64,000 nt of DNA, taken from Micromonospora sp. NBC_00421. GTDB taxonomy: Bacteria > Actinomycetota > Actinomycetes > Mycobacteriales > Micromonosporaceae. The stretch spans positions 3,476,001-3,540,000 of the forward strand of contig NZ_CP107929.1 of assembly GCF_036017915.1 (NCBI RefSeq), in the 5' to 3' direction. The notes beneath the pieces were generated by a model, which was given only the letters and a program-made list of their open reading frames with translations, had not been told where the DNA came from and did no database searches. Made by a program: the position numbers and the translations under genes. This document shows positions 22,929 through 29,962 of the stretch, piece by piece (the first letter of the stretch is position 1; every line of letters begins with the position of its first letter).

Positions 22929-24445
22929 CGCCGGGCCTCCACCGGCACCGGCCCGTCCACCGGCAGCGTGAACAGTGAGGTGGCGGCGCTCTCCGCGCCC
23001 CGCCCGATCCGGGCGTAGACGTCGGGTCGGTGGGACCGCAGCACCATGCCCCAGAGGATGCCGATCAGCGCGGCGACCGGGTAGACCCCCGGGATGATCC
23101 AGCGCAGCGGCGAGTCCGGCGCGACGCCGAGCAGGGTGGCGAAGTTCGCCACCGCCACCGCGACGATGGCCGCCAGCGCGACGGTGGCCAGCGCCGGGGC
23201 GATCGCCCGCCGCCACAGCGACTCCGAGGTGTCGGACCGGGCGAAGTAGACGATCACGGCGACGCTGGTGCTGGCGATCAGCAGCAGCACCCCGAAGCCG
23301 CCGCCCGTGCCGGCGTAGTAGAAGAGCTGCACCACCGGGTCCCAGCCGTTGACCGCGTACAGCACGATCACCAGCAGGCCGAGCAGGCTCTGGGCCAGCG
23401 ATGCCACCCGGGGCGCCCCGGTGCGCGGCGAGGTCTGCCCGAAGGCGGCCGGCAGCACCCGCTCCCGGCCCAGCGCGAAGGCGTACCGGGCGGTGGTGTT
23501 GTGGAACGAGATCATGGCAGCCAGCACGGAGGTCATGAAGAGCGCCTGGCCGATGGTGACCGCGGTGTCGCCGAGGTGCGCGGCGGCCAGGTTGAAGATC
23601 AGTTCGATGCTCTGCTCGCCGGCGGCGGCGGAGATGTTCTCCGGCCCGACGGCCACGGTCATCGACCAGGAGGAGAGCGCGTAGAGCCCGGCGATGATCG
23701 CCACCGAGAGGTAGGTGGCCAGCGGCACCGTCCGCTTCGGATCCTTGCTCTCCTCGCTGAAGACCACCGAGGACTCGAACCCGACGAACCCGGTCATGGC
23801 GAGCACCAGCAACGCACCGGCCCCCGGCACCAGCAGGTTCGACGGGGCCAGCGCGGCGAAGCTGGTCGAGCCACCCTCCGGGTGGCTGAGCTGGCCCAGG
23901 TCGAACACGAGGATCACCACGATCTCGGCGATCAGGAGGAACGCCAGGACCAGGCCGTTGACGTCCACCCGCAGCAGGCCGAGGAACGCGACGAGCGCCC
24001 AGGCGACCAGGGCCACCACGGCCCAGTGCGGTTCGACGCCGAAGAGGGTGCCGAGCACCGGGGCGGCCGCGGCGCCGATCGCGCCGTAGAGGCCGACCTG
24101 GAGGGCGTTGTAGGCGACGAGCGCGACCCAGGCCGCGCCGACGCCGGCCGGCCGGCCGATACCCCGTGAGACGTAGGCGTAGAACGCACCGGCGTTCTCC
24201 ACCCGACGGGCCATCGCCACGTAACCCACGGAGAAGAGCGCCAGGACGGCGCCCACGGCGAGGAAGGCCAGCGGCATCCCGGTGATGCCGGTGACCGCGT
24301 AGCCGGTGGTGACCACGCCGGCCACCACGGTCAGCGGCGCGGCGGCGGAGAGGACGAAGAAGATGACCGACGGCACGCCGAGGCGGCCACGGGCCAGGGC
24401 GTCACTGACGTTGCTGGGTCGAACGACTGTCGGATGGGAGGGCAT
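22925..24445 (-). CDS. APC family amino acid/amine permease
   Basis: A 506-residue cytoplasmic-membrane permease of the amino acid-polyamine-organocation superfamily. The first helix has the APC signature VIFFVLSAAAPLTVVAGVVTTGYAVTGITG, the conserved GAFYAYVSRGIGRPAG follows near residue 86, and FVGFESSVVFSEESKDPKRTVPLATY near 220 is the usual helix 6 to cytoplasmic-loop motif. Twelve to fourteen helices are visible in total. Substrate is not evident. ATG 24445 is preceded by GGAGCAGCCCC. It is coupled by ATGA to a GNAT gene downstream, and follows the GPP34 gene by 52 bases on the same strand, possibly one operon. Confidence 0.9.
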   Translation of the reverse strand: MPSHPTVVRPSNVSDALARGRLGVPSVIFFVLSAAAPLTVVAGVVTTGYAVTGITGMPLAFLAVGAVLALFSVGYVAMARRVENAGAFYAYVSRGIGRPAGVGAAWVALVAYNALQVGLYGAIGAAAAPVLGTLFGVEPHWAVVALVAWALVAFLGLLRVDVNGLVLAFLLIAEIVVILVFDLGQLSHPEGGSTSFAALAPSNLLVPGAGALLVLAMTGFVGFESSVVFSEESKDPKRTVPLATYLSVAIIAGLYALSSWSMTVAVGPENISAAAGEQSIELIFNLAAAHLGDTAVTIGQALFMTSVLAAMISFHNTTARYAFALGRERVLPAAFGQTSPRTGAPRVASLAQSLLGLLVIVLYAVNGWDPVVQLFYYAGTGGGFGVLLLIASTSVAVIVYFARSDTSESLWRRAIAPALATVALAAIVAVAVANFATLLGVAPDSPLRWIIPGVYPVAALIGILWGMVLRSHRPDVYARIGRGAESAATSLFTLPVDGPVPVEARR

Positions 24446-24497
24446 GGGGCTGCTCCGGGAGAGGGGAGAGGAGGGGGAAGGGGGTGGCGCGGCGAGG

Positions 24498-25148
24498 TCA
24501 GGGGATGCCGCGCAGCACCGCCGCGCCGACCGCGGCCTCGGTGTGCACGACCAGTTCCTTCAGGGGGGCGGGCAGCGACTGGACCAGGGTGGCGAGCCGG
24601 TGGTGGGCGCGCGGGCCGGCGCTCCACAGCACCTCACGGGTCAGCCCGGCGGCGGCCACCAGCCCGAGCAGGGTGGTGTCCGACACCAGTGGCTGCTCCG
24701 GCCGCTCGACCAGGGCCCGGAGCCGGGTCGCCGGCCAGGCGGCGGCGTTGAGGTCGATCGGCAGGTAGCTGACCGTGGTCCGCAGCAGCCGACGGTTCTC
24801 CTGCCGGCGCAGCACCCCGGCGCGGGCCAGTCGTTCCCCCACGGAGGTGGTGGACGACTGGGACAGGAAGGAGAGCCAGGTACGCACCGCCTGGTGCTGC
24901 GACTCGCCGATCAGTTGGTCGAGCACTGTGTGGGCCAACGCGTCGGCCGGGGGACGCCTGTCGATCACGGCGACCATTCCACCGGAGACGGTGATCTGTC
25001 CGAACAGGATCAGCTCGGCGAGCAGCCCGGCGGCGAGACCCAACCCGGTGGCGCTCGGGTGGAGCTTGGCCTTGCCCCGGTTGTCGTTGTGCGCGATGAG
25101 AAAGAACTCGTCGGCGACCAGCAAACGAGCCTCCCACGCATTGTCCAT
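24498..25148 (-). CDS. GPP34 family phosphoprotein
   Basis: A 216-residue protein of the GPP34 (Golgi phosphoprotein 3-like) family. LLVADEFFLIAHNDNRGKAKLHPSATGLGLAAGLLAELILFGQI is the hallmark N-terminus; VLDQLIGESQHQAVRTWLSFLSQ and VGERLARAGVLRRQENRRLL follow in family order. In eukaryotes the fold binds phosphatidylinositol-4-phosphate; the bacterial role is unknown, although such genes are abundant in actinomycetes and often sit in conserved multi-gene clusters. ATG 25148 is the only start in frame before the family signature. It is divergent from the third HTH/DUF397 pair. Confidence 0.88.
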   Translation of the reverse strand: MDNAWEARLLVADEFFLIAHNDNRGKAKLHPSATGLGLAAGLLAELILFGQITVSGGMVAVIDRRPPADALAHTVLDQLIGESQHQAVRTWLSFLSQSSTTSVGERLARAGVLRRQENRRLLRTTVSYLPIDLNAAAWPATRLRALVERPEQPLVSDTTLLGLVAAAGLTREVLWSAGPRAHHRLATLVQSLPAPLKELVVHTEAAVGAAVLRGIP

Positions 25149-25266
25149 AGATGATCCACGCCGGGTGACAGGATGCCTCCACAATGGCGTCTTTGCAACT
25201 CCCGGATTCAAAGGTTGCACTCCGTGCTCGGGTGACCTGCGGATCTTGTCGTGACAGACTCGGAGG

Positions 25267-26112
25267 GTGACCGCCAGCCCCACCGTTCGCCGCCGCCGCA
25301 TCGCCCGAGAACTCCGCCAACTGCGGGAACGTGCGGGGATGACCCTCGACGTGGCCGCCCGCCAACTCGACATGTCCAAGAGCAACCTGTCCCGGATCGA
25401 GAACGCCCAGATCGGCATCAAGCCCCGCGACGTGCGCGCCGCACTGGCCCTCTACGAGGTGACCGGCTTCGATGCCGAGGCGCTCATCGAGATCGCCCGG
25501 GGTGCCCAGCAGCGCGGTTGGTGGCAGAACTACAGCGACGTGCTGCCCGAGTGGTTCGAGTTCTACGTCGGCCTGGAGGCGGAGGCGGAGAGCCTGCGTA
25601 CGTACGAGGCGGAGTCCGTCCCCGGGCTGCTGCAGACCGAGGCGTACGCCAGGGAGATGTTCCGTCGCACCGCGGGCGAGGAGGGGGTGGAGCGCAAGGT
25701 GGCCGCCCGGCTGCGCCGACAGGAGGTGCTGCACCGGGAGTCTCCCCCGGTCGAGTTGTCGGTGGTGCTCAACGAGGCGGTGTTGCTGCGCCCGGTGGGC
25801 GGGCCGGCCGTCATGGCGGAGCAGCTGACCCACATGGCCCGGATCGCTCAGTTACCGAACGTGACGTGCCACGTACTTCCTTTCGCGTCTGGCGGGCACC
25901 CGGCGATGAGCACCCCGTATGTCATCCTCACGTTTGCCGACGCGGCCGACAATTCAGTGGTCTACCTGGACAATCTCACCCTGGGTCTGGCGTTGGAGGA
26001 AGCGGTGCACGTGCGCGGGTATACCCTTCTGCACGAGGAGCTGTGCCGGATGGCACTGGATCCGGCGGGGTCGTTGGCCCGCCTGGAAGAGGCTGCTCGT
26101 CACTTTGCGTGA
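25267..26112 (+). CDS. HTH (XRE)/DUF5753 transcriptional regulator, intact
   Basis: A 281-residue regulator: an N-terminal XRE helix-turn-helix (ELRQLRERAGMTLDVAARQLDMSKSNLSRIENAQIGIKP, about 13-55) and a DUF5753 domain (about 100-275, with FEFYVGLEAEAESLRTYEAESVPGLLQTEAYAREMF and ELCRMALDPAGSL). DUF5753 regulators are paired with DUF397 proteins; here the DUF397 gene follows on the same strand, unlike copies A and B only in having no divergent small genes. GTG 25267 follows CGGAGG. It belongs to a different subtype from copies A and B: its HTH region shows little similarity to theirs. Likely an autoregulated developmental or stress regulator. Confidence 0.9.
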   Translation: MTASPTVRRRRIARELRQLRERAGMTLDVAARQLDMSKSNLSRIENAQIGIKPRDVRAALALYEVTGFDAEALIEIARGAQQRGWWQNYSDVLPEWFEFYVGLEAEAESLRTYEAESVPGLLQTEAYAREMFRRTAGEEGVERKVAARLRRQEVLHRESPPVELSVVLNEAVLLRPVGGPAVMAEQLTHMARIAQLPNVTCHVLPFASGGHPAMSTPYVILTFADAADNSVVYLDNLTLGLALEEAVHVRGYTLLHEELCRMALDPAGSLARLEEAARHFA

Positions 26113-26152
26113 TCGCACCGCGGCACGCCCTGGGGGGAACGTGAGGTACGGG

Positions 26153-26353
26153 ATGCAGGCGCTGCCTCTGTCCATGATGGACTGGCGGACCAGCAGCCGC
26201 AGTAGCGGCAACGGCAACTGCGTGGAGGTCGCCGCGACAGCCGACCGGATCGCGGTACGGGACAGCAAGGACCGGTACGGGCCCGCGCTGGTCTTCTCCG
26301 CCGACGCCTGGACAGCCTTCGTCACCGGCATGGAGGCGGTACGCCCGGGGTGA
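26153..26353 (+). CDS. DUF397 protein
   Basis: A 66-residue DUF397 protein: MDWRTSSRSSGNGNCVEVAATADRIAVRDSKDRYGPALVFSADAWTAFVTG holds the diagnostic W-R-(T/K)-S-x-x-S, NCVEVA, VRDSKD and L-x-F...W-x-x-F. It follows its DUF5753 partner by 40 bases and presumably acts with it. ATG 26153 has GAGG six bases upstream; a GTG at 26141 with GGGGGG ahead of it would add four residues and is equally possible. Confidence 0.88.
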   Translation: MQALPLSMMDWRTSSRSSGNGNCVEVAATADRIAVRDSKDRYGPALVFSADAWTAFVTGMEAVRPG

Positions 26354-26369
26354 CCCCCGGCATGCCACA

Positions 26370-28982
26370 GTGGCAGTCGTGCTCTCCGACGTACCACTCG
26401 ACCTGCCGGTCCGGCCGGCGCTGCCACCGCTGCTGCGGGCGCTGACCGGCACCGGCAGCGCGGTCCTGGTGGCCCCGCCCGGCACCGGCAAGACCACCCT
26501 CGCGCCGCTCGCGGTGGCCGACGGGGTGGCCGGCCGGGTGCTGGTGGCCCAGCCCCGTCGGGTGGCCGCCCGGGCGGCCGCCCGGCGGATCGCCGACCTG
26601 CTCGGCGAGCGGGTCGGCGACCGGGTCGGGTACGCCGTGCGCGGCGACCGCCGGGTCGGCCCCGGCACCCGGATCGAGGTGGTCACCACCGGCCTGCTGG
26701 TCCGCCGGCTGCTGCGCGACCCCGAGTTGCCCGGGGTGGACGCGGTGCTGCTCGACGAGTGTCACGAGCGGCAACTCGACGCCGATCTCGCGCTGGCCTT
26801 CACCGTGGAGGCCCGCGCGGCGCTGCGCCCCGAGTTGTGGCTGGTGGCCATGTCGGCGACCCCGGAGGCGGACCGGTTCGCCGCGCTGCTCGGCGGCGAC
26901 GCCCCGGCCCCGGTGGTCCGCGCCGAGGCGGCCCTGCACCCGGTCACCCGGGTCTGGACGCCGCCGCCGCGACCGGTCACGCCGCCGGGGGCGGGCCGGG
27001 TCGACCCGGTGCTGCTCGACCACGTGGCCGCCACCGTCCGGCGGGCCCTGCACGAACAGGACGGGGACCTGCTGGTCTTCCTGCCCGGGGCGGGTGAGAT
27101 CGGGGCGGTGGCCCGCCGGTTGGCCGACCTGACCGACCGGTTGGCCGTCCTGCCGCTGCACGGGCGACTGCCCGCCGCCGCGCAGGACGCCGCACTGCGC
27201 CCCGCCGGACGACGCCGGGTGGTGCTCGCCACCTCGGTGGCGGAGAGCAGCCTGACGGTGCCCGGGGTCCGGGTGGTGGTCGACGCCGGGTTGTCCCGGG
27301 TGGCCCGTACCGACCTGTCCCGGGGGCTGGGGGCGCTGGTCACCGTGCCGGTGTCCCGGGCCGCCGCCACCCAGCGGGCCGGTCGGGCCGGCCGGGAGGC
27401 ACCGGGGGTGGTCTACCGCTGCTGGTCCGAGGCCACCCACGGTCGGCTCGCCGCCCAACCCGAGCCGGAGGTCGCCACCGCCGACCTGACCGGGTTCGCG
27501 CTGGACCTGGCCGCCTGGGGCAGTCCGGACGGTGTCGGCCTGGCGCTGCCAGACCCGCCGCCGGCCGCCGCGCTGACCGTGGCCCGCGAGACGCTGACCA
27601 CCCTCGGCGCGATCGACGCCGACGGCCGGGTGACCGCCAGGGGACGGGCCATCGCCGCCACCGGCACCCATCCCCGGCTGGGTCGGGCCCTGCTCGACGG
27701 CGCGGGCCGGGTCGGCCGGGACCGGGCCGCCGAACTGGTCGCCCTGCTCGCCGAGGACGGCCTGACCGGGCGGCACGACGACCTCACTGCGGGCTGGCGG
27801 CGGTTGCGCGACGAGGTGGACCCCGGCGCCACCGCCCGCTGGCGGGCGGAGGTCCGCCGACTGCGCGCCGCCCTGCCCGCCGCACCGTCGGCCGCAGACC
27901 CCGGCCGGACCGGCACGGTGACCGGCCCGGCCCACGCCCGCCGCGCCACCCGCCGGGAAGACGACAGCGGACGGAGCAACGACAGCGGCGACGGGTGGTT
28001 GCCGGACGATCTGGCGGCCGGGTTGCTGGTGGGGTTGGCCTACCCGGAGCGGTTGGCCCGGCTGCGCCGGGCCGGCGGGACGTCGTACCTGATGACTGGT
28101 GGCACCGGGGCGGAGCTGGCGGCCGGGTCGGCGCTGGCCGGGACGGGCTGGCTGGCCGTCGCGGTCGCCGACCGGTCACCTGGCGCACCCACCGCCCGGG
28201 TCCGGCTGGCCGCCCCGGTGGACGAGGCCACCGCGCGGGAGGCCGGCGCTCCGCTGCTGACCGAGGTACGCGAGGTCGGCTGGGTCGACGGCGACGTGCT
28301 GGCCCGGGAGGTGACCCGGCTCGGCGCGATCGAGCTGGTCAGCCGCCCCCTGGCCCGGCCGGCGCCGGACCTGCTGGCCGCCGCGCTCGCCGACGGGCTG
28401 CGCCAGGCCGGACTGGACCTGTTGACCTGGACCCCGGCGGCCCGGTCGCTGCGCCAACGGCTGGCGTTCTGCCGGCAGGCGTTGGGCGGGGACTGGCCGG
28501 AGGTCTCCGATGCCGCGCTGCTCGACGCCGCCGACCGGTGGCTCGGGTCGGAGCTGGCCGCCGCCCGCCGCCGTGCCGACCTGGCCCGGATCGACGTGAC
28601 CGGGGCGTTGCGGCGACTGCTGCCCTGGTCGCAGGCGGGCCGGCTGGACGAGCTGGCCCCGGAACGGATCGAGGTGCCAAGCGGTTCCCGGGTCCGGGTC
28701 GACTACGCCGACCCGGCCGCGCCGGTGCTGGCGGTGAAGCTCCAGGAGACGTTCGGCTGGACCGATGCGCCCCGGCTGGCCGGCGGACGGGTGCCGGTAC
28801 GGCTGCACCTGCTCTCGCCGGCCGGCCGGCCGGTGGCGGTCACCGCCGACCTGGCGTCCTTCTGGCGTACCGGATATCCGCAGGTGCGCGGGGAGCTACG
28901 CGGGCGCTATCCGCGCCATCCCTGGCCGGAGGACCCGACCACGGCCACCCCCACCCGGCACACCACCCACCGCCGACGCTGA
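26370..28982 (+). CDS. hrpB: ATP-dependent helicase HrpB
   Basis: An 870-residue DEAH-type superfamily 2 helicase. Motifs: APPGTGKTTLAPLAV (Walker A, about 35), AQPRRVAARAAARR (motif Ia), LLDECHERQLDADLAL (motif II, DECH), MSATPEADRFAALLG (III), ATSVAESSLTVPGVRVVVDAGLSRVARTD (V) and QRAGRAGREAPGVVYRCWSE (VI). The HrpB-type C-terminal region from about 590 onward (LRQRLAFCRQALGGDWPEVSDAALL, FGWTDAPRLAGGRVPVRLHLLSPAGRPVAVTADLASFWRTGYPQVR) sets it apart from HrpA, which is also present at 57102. A Ser/Gly/Asp-rich insertion lies near 515-540. Role in RNA or DNA metabolism is not defined in actinomycetes. GTG 26370 begins just after the DUF397 gene. Confidence 0.93.
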   Translation: MAVVLSDVPLDLPVRPALPPLLRALTGTGSAVLVAPPGTGKTTLAPLAVADGVAGRVLVAQPRRVAARAAARRIADLLGERVGDRVGYAVRGDRRVGPGTRIEVVTTGLLVRRLLRDPELPGVDAVLLDECHERQLDADLALAFTVEARAALRPELWLVAMSATPEADRFAALLGGDAPAPVVRAEAALHPVTRVWTPPPRPVTPPGAGRVDPVLLDHVAATVRRALHEQDGDLLVFLPGAGEIGAVARRLADLTDRLAVLPLHGRLPAAAQDAALRPAGRRRVVLATSVAESSLTVPGVRVVVDAGLSRVARTDLSRGLGALVTVPVSRAAATQRAGRAGREAPGVVYRCWSEATHGRLAAQPEPEVATADLTGFALDLAAWGSPDGVGLALPDPPPAAALTVARETLTTLGAIDADGRVTARGRAIAATGTHPRLGRALLDGAGRVGRDRAAELVALLAEDGLTGRHDDLTAGWRRLRDEVDPGATARWRAEVRRLRAALPAAPSAADPGRTGTVTGPAHARRATRREDDSGRSNDSGDGWLPDDLAAGLLVGLAYPERLARLRRAGGTSYLMTGGTGAELAAGSALAGTGWLAVAVADRSPGAPTARVRLAAPVDEATAREAGAPLLTEVREVGWVDGDVLAREVTRLGAIELVSRPLARPAPDLLAAALADGLRQAGLDLLTWTPAARSLRQRLAFCRQALGGDWPEVSDAALLDAADRWLGSELAAARRRADLARIDVTGALRRLLPWSQAGRLDELAPERIEVPSGSRVRVDYADPAAPVLAVKLQETFGWTDAPRLAGGRVPVRLHLLSPAGRPVAVTADLASFWRTGYPQVRGELRGRYPRHPWPEDPTTATPTRHTTHRRR

Positions 28983-28988
28983 CCGCTG

Positions 28989-29714
28989 TCACTCGTCGAC
29001 GACATCGGCGATCAGCACGGTGATGTTGTCGGGGCCGCCGGCCCGCAGGGCCAGGTCGATCAGGCGGCGGGCGCAGGTCTCCCGGTCCGGGGTCTCCCGG
29101 AGCACCTCGGTGAGGGTGTCCGGGCGGACCACGTTGGAGAGGCCGTCGCTGCACAGCAGCCAGCGGTCACCGGCCCGGGGCACCATCGTCGCGTACGACG
29201 GGGAGACCTCCTCGCCCTGCAACGCCTGGGTGACCACGGCCCGCCGAGGGTGGCTGGACGCCTCCTCGGGGCTGATCAGGCCCTGGTCGACGAGCATCTG
29301 GACGAAGGTGTCGTCCCGGGTCACCTGCTTGAGGATGCTCTCGCGGAACAGGTAGGCCCGGGAGTCGCCGACGTGGGCCAGCGCCAGGCAGCTCCCCGTG
29401 CGGGAGAAGAGCAGGGCGGTCAGTGTGGTGCCCATGCCCTGCCGCTCCGGGTCCTCCTGGACCGCCTGGTGGATCCGCGCGGTGGCCAGCTCGATGCCGG
29501 TCTGCAACGCCGCTACCAGGGCGTCCTCGGGGGTCTCCACGTCCAGTGGGGCAACCGCGTCGATGGCGATCCGGCTGGCCAGGTCGCCGGCCGCCATCCC
29601 GCCCATGCCGTCGGCGACGGCGACGAGCCAGGCACCGCAGTGCAGGGCGTCCTGGTTTCCGCTGCGGATCAGCCCACGGTCGCTCGTCCCGACGGAACGA
29701 AGCTTCAGGGTCAT
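28989..29714 (-). CDS. PP2C family serine/threonine phosphatase
   Basis: A 241-residue metal-dependent phosphatase related to PstP. Motifs in order: SDRGLIRSGNQDALHC (metal-site entry), VAVADGMGGMAAGDLAS (the two metal-binding Asp/Gly motif), GMGTTLTALLF, LALAHVGDSRAYLFR, LLCSDGLSNVV and GGPDNITVLIADV (last metal ligand Asp). It lacks the transmembrane and extracellular parts of housekeeping PstP, so it is cytoplasmic. It would reverse Ser/Thr kinase phosphorylation; no kinase gene is adjacent. Convergent with hrpB, six bases apart, and divergent from the cellulase gene. Confidence 0.93.
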   Translation of the reverse strand: MTLKLRSVGTSDRGLIRSGNQDALHCGAWLVAVADGMGGMAAGDLASRIAIDAVAPLDVETPEDALVAALQTGIELATARIHQAVQEDPERQGMGTTLTALLFSRTGSCLALAHVGDSRAYLFRESILKQVTRDDTFVQMLVDQGLISPEEASSHPRRAVVTQALQGEEVSPSYATMVPRAGDRWLLCSDGLSNVVRPDTLTEVLRETPDRETCARRLIDLALRAGGPDNITVLIADVVDE

Positions 29715-29862
29715 GGGTGGCAGCCTGCCAGGCGGAGGGCGTTGTTGTCTCTAGGAGATCAGGAGGACTCCGCGTGGCGCGGTGAATCTCACTGCCGCAG
29801 GCGTCGATCCGGGCCGACCCGGCCCGCTTCGACCAGGGCCGAAGGTCATCCAGTCGAATCGA

Positions 29863-29891
29863 TTGACAGGGACGAGACGCGCTGGAAACAT
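29863..29891 (+). promoter_or_regulatory. promoter of the GH9 cellulase gene
   Basis: TTGACA at 29863-29868 and AAACAT at 29886-29891 with a 17-base spacer; the -35 is perfect and the -10 is weak. The start of transcription would lie near 29898, just ahead of the CebR-like operator. Confidence 0.55.
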
Positions 29892-29902
29892 CTGGCTGGT
29901 AT

Positions 29903-29916
29903 TGGGAGCGCTCCCA
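29903..29916. promoter_or_regulatory. CebR-type operator of the cellulase gene
   Basis: TGGGAGCGCTCCCA, the exact 14-base palindrome described for CebR, the cellobiose-responsive LacI-family repressor of actinomycete cellulose use. It lies directly downstream of the inferred start site, so bound repressor would block elongation or initiation; cellobiose or cellotriose would relieve it. No cebR gene is in the window. Confidence 0.85.
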
Positions 29917-29962
29917 TCGATGGGCGGCGTTTCCACACCTCCACCGCCCGGAAAGGAATCCC

